Source: Notospermus geniculatus
Taxonomy: Eukaryota; Nemertea; Pilidiophora; Heteronemertea; Lineidae
Length of the DNA: 64,000 bases
Direction of reading: 5' to 3'
Assembly: GCA_002633025.1 (NCBI GenBank)
Contig: NMRB01002278.1
Coordinates: 20,113-84,112, forward strand
Shown: positions 10,600 through 21,832 of the stretch, in pieces
Numbering within the stretch: the first letter of the stretch is position 1
How the letters are laid out: each line of letters opens with the position of its first letter
Program-made: the position numbers and the translations under genes
Notes under the pieces: model-generated
Database searches by the model: none
What the model saw: the letters and a program-made list of their open reading frames with translations, nothing else
Told to the model about the DNA's origin: nothing

Positions 10600-11780
10600 T
10601 GATGTAAGCCACAGTGTCGTGATTGTTCCTTTGTCACGAAAATGATACGCTATCAGTAGTATGATCAAGAGATATCATATGAAGCTTGTGTCCTAAGCCA
10701 ACATCTTCCTTCTTCTGTCCTTGGCCTCCACAATATTTTCTTTGTAAATATGACATTTTGATTATAGATCATTTGACCTTATTTCACCACCATGTGCTGT
10801 ATTCCCCTCCTGATGCTGTGGAGACCTTACTATTTTATCTGGTCATATCAATCGGAGTTGATGGATGATCTGATAAGAGAATTTATCTTCCACTTCTGAT
10901 GTAAAAGTTGGCTTGGATACACGTCATGGAAAAGCATCATGAATGTAACATGTGTTCTGTGAGGACTGCGTGTGCATGGATGCAGTGATGACCCTTGTGT
11001 ACATTTTCAGAGAGGACGGAGACTGACATTGGTGTATACATATCTAGGATTTCCGAAGGGCACGGTGCAAACTTTGTGAAAAGGGAACTTCAACCTAGAA
11101 AAGGGCACTTTTTATTCGCGACATTTCTGCTAACGGAATTTGAGAGGCTTGTCAGTTAAAAATGTCTTTATAACAGCCAATTTAAGGCAGTTTCTAAGGT
11201 GATACGACCAAAAGGGACCATGGCAGAGGGTCTGGGAGGTACTAAAACCTAAAAAAGAAAAAAAAATTTTTTTTAGGGGCACAGCGGCGCCCTAGGGGGT
11301 TAAAAAAGGGCACAGCGGCGCCCCCTTTTGGCGGCACGGCACACCACCGCTCTAAAATGGCCTAGATATAACCCTGGTATATCATTCAGCTCCCCATTTC
11401 TATGCACCACTTTGGAAAAGTGATCTTTTCGTCCCAAGGTGATCCACGACATTGTGACGTGAAATTTTCCATGCTCTCTCCCTGAATCAACCTCATATGA
11501 ACGATTATGGCCCAGACATGGAGCATTATGACGGGAGCAACTTTCTTTTCATTCATTTTCTGCGGATCTTTTTCGATTTCCATTCATCCTGAGCCTCGTT
11601 ACTGCTAATCATAGGCCTTGAGTGGTCACAACAATTTAGTCGCCTCCCNAAAACGCCGGTTAACAATGCCCCCCCCCCCCACTCGTGGGTCAACCATACC
11701 ACATGCTCGTTCCAATTTTCGCGGGAAAAGGGGTCATTTTCGGCAGCACTGTTCGGGAAAAAATTCCTGAAAAACACTTA
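10600..11780. other. No gene; repeated CACAGCGGCGCC motif
   Basis: The sequence GGGCACAGCGGCGCCC occurs twice at 11276-11325 next to an A/T homopolymer run. A single N lies at 11650 and a C homopolymer at 11670-11680. No coding signal was found. Confidence 0.45.
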
Positions 11781-12120
11781 AAATAGGGGTACCGTACTTT
11801 GAATGACTTTTCTCCTGAAAAATTCTTTAAAAGGGGGCAAATTAGGTTCTCTTCCCGAAAGAATAATAAAAAGGGCTATGAAAATCATATTCTCAATGAA
11901 AAAGCTTGTAAAAAAGGGGTGAAAATCCCTTGGTTCCTTCAAAATTAGGGTGTCTAATTCATGAAAAATCCCAAAAAAGGGTGAAAATATCTTGGTTCCT
12001 TCCATTAGGGAGTCGAATTGGATGAAAAAAGCCCGCAGAAAGGGGTGGAAAATTTCCCTTCGTTCTTTCCATAAGGGGGTCCTTTTCAAACTCAGGAACA
12101 AGCATATGTGTACCCTAAAA
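11781..12120. repeat. Degenerate tandem repeat, ~62-bp unit
   Basis: Units of the type GGGTGAAAATCCCTTGGTTCC…TCATGAAAAATCCCAAAAAA recur four to five times with heavy divergence. This explains the long minus-strand frame over the same bases. Confidence 0.6.
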
Positions 12121-12173
12121 TTAAGGAGTGGGGTGGCCAGGAGTTGCCTACTAAACCTGTGTTTACCGAACAC

Positions 12174-12251
12174 CTGGAATGCGGAAGCGGTTTATGCTAT
12201 GCATTTTCGCATGCAACATATCACTTCCGTATCCTGTATACCGCATTCCGT
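12174..12251. repeat. Short palindrome GGAATGCGG…CCGCATTCC
   Basis: An inverted repeat of ~78 bp has GGAATGCGGAAGCGG at the left and CCGCATTCCGTC at the right. Similar motifs lie at 3261-3290. Confidence 0.55.
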
Positions 12252-12271
12252 CAGCTGTACTGCTTCTTGTA

Positions 12272-12452
12272 GGCCTGAGCTGCCACAACACTTTGGCGAA
12301 CTTCTTTGCTTACTGCTACTCTCAGGGCTGAGCCCACACAACAATTCGGGGACCCTCCTTGCTTCTGGTAATGCATAGGCTTCGAGTTGCCACAACTCGC
12401 TGGTGTCCTTTCTCTCTGCAGTCTTGAGCAACCACAAAAACCTTCGGTGGCC
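12272..12452. repeat. Degenerate tandem repeat, ~58-bp unit, 3 copies
   Basis: The motif GAGCTGCCACAAC…CTTTGGCG…CTTGCTTCTG recurs three times with drift (for example GAGTTGCCACAACTCGCTGG). Confidence 0.6.
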
Positions 12453-12707
12453 TAAAGTGCAAAAATGAACCATCAAGTTGAACCTCAGCCATCAAATGTA
12501 AATGAGAGGATCGTTGGATTTGCCCTCAGCACCTTTACTGCCACAACGGTAACTGATGATGATCATCATCATAATTGGGAAGATGGCCTCCAGAGCTGGT
12601 ACTGCATCTGAGGATATCAATTAAGGATTCATTATATGTATCACACGCTGAAGGGCGAAGCTGTTGATGATGGTTCATTGGGGCTGTTGAATGAGTCTTG
12701 TAGATTA

Positions 12708-12961
12708 CCCGGTCCCAACATAGCTCATGGAGAAAGGGACTGGTATTGGGCGGCCATACTTGGCAGAAAGCTGCCAGGTTATGTCATTACAGAAGATGCT
12801 CAGCTCAGTACTGAGAAATAGATTACTTACCTCACATCCGAAAATAGCTAGCCAATCAACTGTGGCGTTACATCAGGCAATACAAAAAGAGCAAGCCAAT
12901 CAACTGCGACGTTACATCACGCAATACCGGTCCCTTATCCGTTAGCGGTGTTGGGACTGGG
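12708..12961. mobile_element. MITE with GGTCCCAACA ends
   Basis: The inverted termini are ~40 bp: CCCGGTCCCAACATAGC…AGGGACTGGTATTG and CAATACCGGTCCCTTATCC…TGTTGGGACTGGG. Inside, a 45-bp unit with GCCAATCAACTG and GCGTTACATCA occurs twice in tandem. Confidence 0.85.
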
Positions 12962-13577
12962 AACCAGTCTAAGTGGCCTGTGTCACAAGACTGGTGTAGG
13001 CCCTTCTATATTGTCCACCACACGGTATATTATGGACACAGCACTTTGAATTTGGAATAGGTGATGCCGATCTGGCCCGTTTCAGTGTTCATATGCACCC
13101 GCTTGTCATTCTCTGTGGATGGTAGGCCTACTACATGTACGCCCCCCAAAAAGGCACATATTCACTCCTCTGTGCTTTTGAGCGTGAGGCTTATGAAAAT
13201 GATAGTTTATGATAATGAACCTAATTCGTTCAGCACTAGATGCAAAAATGCCTCTAAAATGTACCCTATCTGCAGTAGAGCATGTAGTTCTCTATATTTG
13301 CAACGTAAAGAAACTTGTGCACCGTTGGGAGTTGTCACTCCACAGGTTCTCAAGATTGTAATCTTCTCACCACAGGTAATACTTCACATTTCGAGTGAAA
13401 GGAACATCAGTAAGAGATTGAACAACTCCAAACAATGCATTTGGTTGTAAAAAGCTGCGGGTTATCTTGAAAACTTGAAATTTGTACAGTTAACTGAACA
13501 GGTGTTACTTAGTGGGTGACTGAATTCTGTGGCATAGGTTCATGCATTTTTCAAGCAGGGCAGCCTCTAGTACTGCA
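12962..13577. other. No recognised feature
   Basis: A 129-codon plus frame (13061-13450) has no recognisable domain and no splice context, and I do not support it as a gene. Confidence 0.4.
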
Positions 13578-13685
13578 GGGCCCGTATGCATAAAGGTGGA
13601 ATAAGCTTATTCCAGGTATAGCTTCACGTTATAACGTTAGGTTATACCTGGAATAGGCTTATTCCACCTTTATGCATACGGGCCC
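13578..13685. mobile_element. Palindromic MITE GGGCCCGTATGCATAAAG
   Basis: The element is 108 bp with near-perfect arms GGGCCCGTATGCATAAAGG…GGAATAAGCTTATTCCAGG and the reverse complement. It abuts element T4. A similar 5' motif, GGGCCATATGCACC, starts family P. Confidence 0.92.
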
Positions 13686-13686
13686 T

Positions 13687-14270
13687 GGGGTTTAGATAAC
13701 GTGCGTATTTGCGTAAATACGCAACTCTTGTTGGAAAACACGCAAGTGAAATCTTGCATAAGGCTTCCTTTACATCGAAGTATACGGTATACGAAAACGC
13801 CGGTTTACAATGGCTTCACGGTGGTGAATCCTCGGAATGCCTTTGTTAACTGGTGTTTTCGTATACCGAATACTTCTATGTAAGGGAAGCCTAAAGCGTA
13901 ACATACGCATGTCAAAAAAGCCCCAGATGCGTACCATATGCACTATGATACTTTATGATCCGTCAGATACGCAAGAAATTGAAAACTGCCTTGCTTATAA
14001 GCGCGAATAAATTTCAAAAACGCGATGAGATTGCCGCCACGGCCGCCATTTGCAATACATGGCCGCCATTTACAGTCTTTCCAGGTCTCACTGCACAGTT
14101 TTTGGTAGGGTCTCCATGGTCTCACTATACAGTTTACGGCGTATCCTGCTCTGGTGGTGCTGGGCATGCGTAAAATACGCCACTTTACAGGGGCCAGGAG
14201 AGTAGTGTACGCACTCACTATATGCAAGATGAGTACAGTACTACTGTCTTAAAAAAATTATCTAAACCCC
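13687..14270 (+). mobile_element. T4 inverted-repeat element, complete
   Basis: The ends GGGGTTTAGATAA and TTATCTAAACCCC are perfect inverted repeats over 584 bp. The left part matches the truncated copy at 75-435. A second palindrome is nested at 13762-13891. No coding capacity is recognised. Confidence 0.88.
13762..13891. mobile_element. Nested palindromic MITE AGGCTTCCTTTACAT
   Basis: The arms AGGCTTCCTTTACATCGAAG…GTATACGAAAAC and GTTTTCGTATACCGAA…ATGTAAGGGAAGCCT are inverted over ~130 bp. The T4 copy at 75-435 reads straight through this site (TTGCATAAAACGTAACATACGC on the matching strand), so it supplies the empty site. Confidence 0.85.
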
Positions 14271-14274
14271 TGGT

Positions 14275-14734
14275 ACTGCGGCGTATTTCGGTGGTAACGT
14301 TGCTCAGCAACAGAATTTAATATTCTCAAATCTCGTTGATGACGAATTGTGCTCTCAACAAGAATGGATGCTTCGAAGAAAATCTCAAAAATACAATGTC
14401 ATCTGCAACAAATGGGATCCGTTGCCATAGAAACACAGTAAATAATGATCCTGTATGATTGATGGATGAGGTTCAGCTTCCGATGTGATCAAGAACAAAT
14501 AGTTTTATCGTCTGCTTAGAAGAATTTATTTACTTTGTCAGGAAATTGAGTGGTTTGGAAGAATTAAACATGAACAATTATAGTAGTGTCTCTAATCCAT
14601 TGAGTTGGACTTCCATAATGAAAAGTCCTTTCAGCTGAGGTGTCCAGACACGGATTCATTCAATGCACATTATTTTGTGAGGGGGTGGCAGATTGTGTGG
14701 CCGTCGTGGACTTCCGCAAGCTGGCTCTGAGTTA
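14275..14734. other. No recognised feature
   Basis: The sequence is AT-rich without a coding signal. It becomes similar to the minisatellite unit in its last ~40 bases. Confidence 0.4.
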
Positions 14735-15665
14735 GGTGGCTGGAATGGGCAGGTTATGTGGTTGGTAGTCCTGGACCTTCCCTGTCTGGCACTGAGTCCA
14801 GCTCCTGGCATGTGCAGGTTATGTGGTTGGTAGACCTGGACCTTCCCTGCCTGGCACTGAGTCCAGTTGCTGGCATGTGCAGGTTATGTGGTTGGTAGTC
14901 CTGGACCTTCCCTGTCTGGCAGTGAGTCCAGTTGCTGGCATGTGCAGGTTATGTGGTTGGTAGTCCTGGACCTTCCCTGTCTGGCACTGAGTCCAGTTGC
15001 TGGCATGTGCAGGTTATGTGGTTGGTAGTCCTGGACCTTCCCTGTCTGGCAGTGAATCCAGTTGCTGGCATGTGCAGGTTATGTGGTTGGCAGTCCTGGA
15101 CCTTCCCTGTCTGGCACTGAGTCCAGCTGCTGGCATGTGCAGGTTATGCAGTTGGTAGTCCTGGACCTTCCCTGTCTGGCACTGAGTCCAGTTGCTGGCA
15201 TGTGCAGGTTATGTGGTTGGTAGTCCTGGACCTTCCCTGTCTGGCAGTGAGTCCAGTTGCTGGCATGTGCAGGTTATGTGGTTGGTAGTCCTGGACCTTC
15301 CCTGTCTGGCACTGAATCCAGTTGCTGGCATGTGCAGGTTATGTGGTTGGCAGTCCTGGACCTTCCCTGTCTGGCAGTGAATCCAGTTGCTGGCATGTGC
15401 AGGTTATGTGGTTGGCAGTCCTGGGCCTTCCCTGTCTGGCACTGAGTCCAGCTGCTGGCATGTGCAGGTTGTGTGGTTGGCAGTCCTGGACCTTCCCTGT
15501 CTGGCACTGAGTCCAGCTACTGGATTGGACAGGTTGTGTGGTTGGAAGTTACCTTTCCAGTTTGGCACTCAGTCCAGCTGTTGGCACGGGCAGGTTGTGT
15601 GGTTGGCATTTACCTTGCCAGTCCGGCACTGGGTCCAGTTGCTGGCATGGGCAGGTAGCAGTTGT
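14735..15665. repeat. Minisatellite, 65-bp unit, ~14 copies
   Basis: Units contain GCTGGCATGTGCAGG, TTATGTGGTTGGTAG and CCTGGACCTTCCCTGTCTGG, repeating every 65 bp from ~14751. The first eleven are nearly identical and the last three are degenerate. As 65 is 3n+2 and the unit has no stop in these frames, all + frames remain open for long stretches, which explains several overlapping ORFs. Confidence 0.95.
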
Positions 15666-16407
15666 GGACCTCTCTGGGACTGAGTCCATTTGTGTGGTTG
15701 ACAGTCATGGAGCTTCTCAGGTTGGCATTAAAAGTCCAGTTGCTGGTTGGCCCAGTCCAGTTGGCCTGGTGAAGTCTTCCCCATTACGCACTGTTTCCGC
15801 CAGAGGATACTAAGGGTACAATGCTAGTACCCTCAAAGGAACAGAAAAGGGCGATTTCCTTTAATTTCATGAGGTTTTTGCTCATTTTGAAGAAATTAGT
15901 ACCCTCAAAAAAATTTCTGGCGGAGACCCTGTTACGGCTTGCAGTCCAATCCTGTGGTACCTGATGAGGTACTGATATATTGTGACCCTTCCCTGCCGTT
16001 GTGGGTCTGGAGGTTAATGTGATGTTATCGGGAACATTCAGTATAAATTGTAAATAAACAGTTATGTGTGGCTTACATCATGAATGCCATTTACGATAAT
16101 GCACTAACTATTGAAGCTGTCCAGCAATTTGCAGCCAGTATCGATTTTGGATACCTTTATTGAGAACGTGTTGTAATCAACAGGAGTGGTATTTCGAGAT
16201 CGCGGAGCATCAATATGACCCAAAGCTGCTGCACAATTATCGTACATGGTGATCAATTGACTGATTGTAGACCCACGATGTTTCATAATAGGTGGGTGGG
16301 AGTGTTTTCGGAATAGCTAATTTGTTTTCATGTGTGGTTTCGTGATGGCGTCAATGGAAGTTTGTGAGTTTTTCTGTGGCGGTATTGGATTCTATTGTGG
16401 ATGTTCA
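15666..16407. other. No gene; short inverted repeat at 15798-15928
   Basis: TTCCGCCAGAGGATACTAAGGG and AAATTTCTGGCGGAGACC form inverted ends, and CTAGTACCCTCAAA and TTAGTACCCTCAAA are direct repeats inside. Otherwise nothing was recognised. Confidence 0.45.
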
Positions 16408-16642
16408 TTAGGCCGGGTTCACATAGAGCTACACAGCACATGGGTATGCCAGCGAACAATGGCTTCATAAAGAATTCATGACCATGAAACCTTTGTTTGC
16501 AAGCAGGGTTCAAAGTTCATGACCTGTGATTTAGTCTAAAATGCAACCTGGATTTTGCTCTGTGCGACCAAAAAATGATGTTCTCCATTTTGTATTGTGT
16601 GCAACTTGATTTTTTGGCCTGTTCGACCAAAATCTGCTTTTT

Positions 16643-19600
16643 AGCTCAGCTGACCAAAGGTCAGCGGAGCTAGTCATATAGGTATTCAGTGGCGTCAGGG
16701 TGTCAGTCCAGCACTCCAGCAGTCCAGCAGTCCATCTGTCAAACTATGCCCGACGTTTTGTAACCGTAATAGCTAGAGACTCCAAATTACATCTGAAGGT
16801 AGCCCTTGGTGAACTCTCCTCGGAAACAAAAAATGAGCGCAATTTGACCTATATTAGGCGCACCAGGGGGCGTTTTGTGTAAAATGAAATATTGCAATAT
16901 CTCAGCCCCTATGATAATTATGTAGACAAAAAGTGATGGGATAGATAGCTTGATATTTTCTACATCAGTTCAAATGGAATTTAATGCCAGATCTGTTCAC
17001 CAGGGGGCGCTATTCAACAAAATAAAAAACAGGGGTATTTGAATTTTCGCGCCTTTTGCGCCAGCGTATCATTTGCCATTGCCTGACGTCATCATCATTG
17101 GAATTCACAGCCAAGGCCAGGAGTCTGCATTCAGCAGTTCAATCGCCTACTTCGAAGGAGTTCAGCACATTTAAACAATGAGACTCTAGGTGAGTTCTTT
17201 TTTTCATTCTAAGAACCTAATGACGCAATGATTACCAATTAAATGACCCTGACATTGGGAGTTTCGACAGTTGATCGCTTGCTCTGCCCTCGGCTCTCAC
17301 AGTGAATAAGTAATAAGGCGGATGTCTCGTCACTGGGTTGATTCTGATGACGTCACACAGGCCTGTGGTCGTCTATCGTATCTTGAGAACGAAGAAGGAC
17401 CAATTGGCATCCGTGCCAGCAGGCGACGTGGGCGAAATTTCACAAAAATCTCGCCTAAATTCGCCAGTAAGGAACCCCAAGGCGATGTCATAGCGCCTTG
17501 AAAACATCTCGCCCAGTTTCGCCCCCAAAAATCTGATATTCAAGTCGCCTAGACATCGTAATAAATTCGCCTTCTCGGCAAAACAAAATTGTGAATGTAG
17601 CCTACTTGCGTGCATACAGGCGATGTATTGCGTGTGAATGTATTTTGTACACAGATGGTTGTGTGTACTGTGCACATTGTGTATAAACGTTTGATTTATG
17701 TCGTTTAGTGCATAGTGTCGATGAAACTACATGCAGATATGCGGTGTTTAGCAACCAAACTTTCTTCCAATGAACATTTTATGTTTGGATGGGCATTTGT
17801 GGTAGGCCTTGGTAAAAGCTAAAGATTACATTGCATTCTGCCAGCATATTTAATGTACATCTGTTCTGTTGGCGGTCGGTCACGTGATAGAATCTTGCGC
17901 TCTGATTGGTTCATTCGTTTGTTTGTTGCTATTTTTAGCATGTTTAGTGTAAAACCATGTGGTGACATGTCAACAGCTGATTATCAGGAAAGTGCAGGGC
18001 TTTAAATAATTTTTAGGGCAAAGTGTATCTTCCTCTTCTACCGGAGGTTGAAAGAGTATTTTCACTCTTCAAAGGAGTATTCCATTAGTAAAGTATTGCA
18101 AACTGATAAATCTCAAGGCGTATTTCACCCTTTTAGTTCTGGAATGGAGGAGTATTTTGAGATTTCAAGGAGTATTTTAAGCAAATACTCATCTTATCTT
18201 AAGCCCTGAAGTGTAGTCTCCCTTCTGATTCTACATGAAAAAGTCTCCTCTTTTTAAACAGCAGGCGACTCAATTTCTCCCAATCTGCAAATCCTGGCAC
18301 AGTGACCATGATGAACTTCCACTCGAATCTCGAAAACCACTGTCCCTGTGCTCCTGAAATCTCCTCCAAATTTCGACAAAATATCCATAACTCACACTCT
18401 TCTCCATATGATGAAAAATCAATGCGTGCAAACATGATTTTGACGTGACAATTTCTTCGTTGACGTGGACAAACTTTTTATTTGTTGATTGTTGTGTAGA
18501 ACGGTGAATCCCCTAATTCCAGGACTGCCGTGAATTTTGCCGAAGACACGTCTGGCGAAAGTGCGACGCCTCCAGTCCTCGGCATATACTTTACAGGCAT
18601 AGGCCTACCAAAATATGAGTTGCAGAAATAGAATTAAATGCAGGTCAAAGTGTAACAAGAAGAGTAGGTATGGTGATTTTATAGCTCCCTATTCACCATG
18701 TGAAAACGTGTCAATAATTAAAGGTACCGGTATCTATAGATCTCATGATTCACCAAGAATCTCAACATGATACACCGCTTCCCACCCAGTCCCAAGGGGT
18801 CTTAAGCTCTTTATCAATTCACCAAGGAATGAAGGCCTATGTGGTATTAACCCCATTCCACCCCAGGGATCTAATGCCAAGGATTGTCTTGTGCTATATT
18901 AACCCCTTAGTACCGGTATTTCCCAATCACATGAATCAAGGGTGGTCTAATAAAGTACATGTATCTGACATTATCTCGATTCACCAAGGATTGTAGGCCA
19001 ATCATGCAACAATAAAGTTTAACCCCTTCCCACTGCCCAAGGGCAAGGGTCTACCAATGATTTTACGGCATTATGCTACATGTATATTAACCCCTTCCCA
19101 ACAGTATTTTCTATACCCCAGTAGCTTTTCTGTAACTTCTTACTGGAAAGTGCCTGAGGAAGACCCCGGTTGGGGTTGAAAATTTGCAAAATTTTGGAGA
19201 CGACTCGTCCCACTAGACCTTCCCAACCAAGGGCGGTCTTAATTAATTATCTGACATGTACATTGTATCTCGATTCACCAAGGATTTTAGGCCTGTCATG
19301 TAGAATATTGAAGTTAATAACCTCTTCCCACTCTATTCACTATATTTCAGGTCGACCTGGTTGCCGAAGCACCCCAGATTGCTGATGCTGCTGTTGCTAA
19401 AGAGGGGTGCAAGGAAGTGTCTTGAATTTGAAGAACTCACTCACTCACTCAGCCGACACAACAGGAATCCCAATTGGAGATCAACTGTCGAAATCAGAGA
19501 ACAGAACATAGAACAGAGAACAGAGAAATCTTCGCCACAACAGACAAATGCATTATTCTCTTACAAATGTATGCACACCGTATGCATTCCAAAATAAAGT

Positions 19601-19740
19601 GCAATTCATTCTTGGCAAAATTGTACAGGTGAATAAAATTTGACATCACCGACTAAGTTCCTAAGACTGCAGTAGCCCGTGTGCCTTATCAAGCCGAGGC
19701 ATCAAATGTCAGCTGAGCGCAAGGCCCATGGGCCTCTTGT
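16643..19740 (+). mobile_element. Helentron-like non-autonomous element 3 (HINE-3), complete
   Basis: The element is ~3.1 kb. The 5' end has a T run, AGCTCAGCTGACC and the hairpin GCTGACC-AAA-GGTCAGC (16649-16665), then a CAGTCCAG simple repeat (~16705-16735). Near the 3' end GTCAGCTGAGC is the inverted repeat of the 5' GCTCAGCTGAC, followed by the hairpin GGCCCATGGGCC and CTCTTGT. Asymmetric subterminal repeats with a 3' terminal hairpin are the Helentron signature. The paralogue at 54.7 kb shows insertion inside a T run. Core sequence includes CACCAGGGGGCG twice. No Rep/helicase protein is visible. Confidence 0.85.
18740..19345. repeat. Degenerate tandem repeat inside HINE-3
   Basis: Motifs GATTCACCAAGGATT, TAGGCC..TCATG and TTAACCCCTTCCCA recur in order about four times at ~120-160 bp spacing. 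A copy of the ACCCCGGTTGGGGT hairpin (repeat R) lies in between at ~19155-19200. Confidence 0.65.
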
Positions 19741-19875
19741 TCAGAATATTGACTTTGATCCCTGGCAAGGTGTGTCCATGTAGGTGTAGCTCTATGTGAA
19801 CCCGGCCTAAGGGAATAATACCAAGGAACAACACTGTGTTGATGTGATGGGAGACCAGGACCACGTTGGTCAAAA

Positions 19876-20268
19876 TCTACGCTGGCACTAGACTAGTACC
19901 TGGACCTACCGATGGTGTCGCTATTGAATGGTAGGACCAGTCGTGGCCGCCATTTGTGGAGGAATTCTGACAGTGAAGTCACTTGAAAATTTTATGTAAA
20001 TTATGTAAATTTATTCAATTCTCAATACGGCTGACGTACCAGAATGCGAATAGAAGGTGACCGACCTTTGACCCAGGAAATTCACCAATCACGCCGGGGG
20101 TTTTCCATGTTAAAAATAGAAAATCTATCAACATAATAGTTCACATACTTACCACCTGCGCCAGCACCGACCAATCAGAGGCACGAAGGCGGTAGGCACG
20201 CCCGGTCCTAACATATGCAAAAGCCCGATGTAAAATAGTTAGGATCGGGTACCAGTCTACGCTGGCAC
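19876..20268. mobile_element. Inverted-repeat element flanked by a 13-bp direct repeat
   Basis: TCTACGCTGGCAC occurs at 19876-19888 and 20256-20268. Just inside, ACTAGTACCTGGACCTA and TAGGATCGGGTACCAGT are inverted (about 13 of 17). Confidence 0.6.
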
Positions 20269-20525
20269 ACCTTGGCAGAGAGTGTTCGGGATGGATAATG
20301 TCCGCAGGTCCTTACTGCTGGACATAACCTCTGCATACTACAGAATTTTCAGTGTGCTCGTTCTGGACCAAGCATGATCTGACCAGTTTCGCCAAACAGG
20401 TCGAGTCAGCTGGGCCTGGTACCAATGTAAACGGGCTTGTCCTGCTTCAATTTCAAAGCGGGCTCAGTCCGGGTCAAGCTTGGCACACTTCAACCGCGGG
20501 CTAGTGTAAAAATTAAGGGCTTAAG
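20269..20525. other. No recognised feature
   Basis: No terminal repeats or coding signal were seen. Confidence 0.4.
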
Positions 20526-20790
20526 TCTTATGTTTATCCAGTCTGCATGCTTAGCAAGCAGCAGGTCCCGGACTCAAATCTAATGTCTGACGTTGGCCTT
20601 AAAGGATATCATGCCTGGCTCTTCATGTCCATCACATGGGACAGTTAAACCATGGTGCGGTACCTTGTGCCTTTGCAAGGGCGAGTAAAAGACCCATCCA
20701 AGTGAGGAACATGAGTAGCTTGAGATGGCCTCTCTATGGGCAATAATGTTTTAGCTTCAGCCGCGATGGAAAAATATGATATAATACACT
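20526..20790 (+). mobile_element. SINE-A copy
   Basis: It has a diverged tRNA-like head (GCTTAGCAAGCAGCAGGTCC, decayed B box GGACTCAAATC), then the body TTTGCAAGGGCGAG, the tail GAGTAGCTTGAGATGG and GCCGCGATGGAAAAA. Confidence 0.85.
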
Positions 20791-21330
20791 ATTCATATCA
20801 TTGTTTGCCATCACTTTTCAGCCCAGGCTGCATGCAGCAGCTGAGAACGATAGAAACATGAAAATCCCAGATTGTACTTCTGAAAAACGCTGATGGTGGC
20901 ATTGTTTGTGACCATGTCTCCCACTCACGTAACCATTGTCTATAATCTCTGCGTCGGTGGAGAGGACAACATTTTTTGTCGAGGGTACTTCTTTGTCCTG
21001 CGGTAGTAACTCTCGACCCAGATGTGTGCAGCTGCTGCGAGCGTGGAGAGAAACGTACCCGTTTGGATGTGTTTCTGAATTATTTATTCACTGTCGCCTC
21101 TTGGGATCCTTGTAAAGTATGATTGAGTCATGGACGAACCCATTAGTCATGTATTTCTATGTTTGTAAGTTGTGGGTCCCATTTGCAACTAGTGGATCCT
21201 TCCTTCTTTGGGTCTGTTTCCTGTCTTTGTGGCACTTCAGGACAGCTATTGCGTTGGGATGTTTAAGTGTCCAAGTTGACTGATGTGGTGTATCTGTAAG
21301 TGGTGGGTCTTCATTTCAAAGGGACCCATT
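20791..21330. other. No recognised feature
   Basis: The right part begins to resemble the following tandem unit (GGGATGTTTAAGTGTCCAAG). No gene. Confidence 0.4.
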
Positions 21331-21715
21331 CCCTCTAGTGTTGTTCACTTCTCTGACTTCGTAGTCCTGGAATAGCTGTTGCTATCATCAGGGATGTTTT
21401 CGTGTCCAAGTTGATATGATGCTGTTGTGTATGCTTTAGTTTCTGTTTGGATTACTGGACGCTAAGTCGCTGACTTCGTAACATGCTGCCATAGATGTAG
21501 CTGTCATTGGGATGTTTTTGTGTCCAAGTCGATAGGATACTGTTGTGTATGCTTTAGTTTCTGTTTGGATTACTGGAGGCCGTGTCACTGACTTCGTAAC
21601 ATACATTGTATTGCCATAGATGTAGCTATGATTGGGATGTTTTCGTGTCCAAGTTGATATGATGCTGTTGCGTATGCTTTAGTTTCTGTTAGGATTACTG
21701 GAGGCCAAGACGAAT
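21331..21715. repeat. Minisatellite, ~123-bp unit, ~3 copies
   Basis: Units share GGGATGTTTTCGTGTCCAAG, TGTATGCTTTAGTTTCTG and GACTTCGTAACAT. Copies are ~90% alike by eye. Confidence 0.85.
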
Positions 21716-21832
21716 ATGTGGATACATTGGGATCATTCAGTTTCAGAATAAAACTGAAACTTGTGGAGTTATTTTCTGGATAAGCGACAGGAATTTCTTC
21801 ATTCTGCATGGATGGAGGACGTGGTCTGAACA

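Larger units (their letters stand above)
16504..19764. mobile_element. hAT-like MITE, 5-bp TSD (middle level of nest)
   Basis: It begins CAGGGTTCAAAGTTCATGAC and ends TTTGATCCCTG, with GCAAG duplicated outside (16499-16503, 19765-19769). An uninterrupted paralogue of 137 bp is at 54708-54844, also flanked by a 5-bp duplication (GGATC). CAGGG termini with 5-bp duplications suggest a hAT5-type source. Confidence 0.9.
16408..19810. mobile_element. MITE with GGCCGGGTTCACATAGAGC ends (outer level of nest)
   Basis: Termini TTAGGCCGGGTTCACATAGA and TCTATGTGAACCCGGCCTAA, 27 bp with the adjacent GCTACAC, are perfect inverted repeats 3.4 kb apart. Removing the nested elements leaves a MITE of only ~140 bp. 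There is no transposase ORF. Confidence 0.88.

Noticed and set aside
14932-15683. Several overlapping Cys/Trp-rich ORFs
   Set aside because: They are products of the 65-bp minisatellite lacking stops.
16408-19810. A 3.4-kb autonomous DNA transposon between the GGCCGGG ends
   Set aside because: The interior is accounted for by nested non-autonomous elements and shows no transposase.
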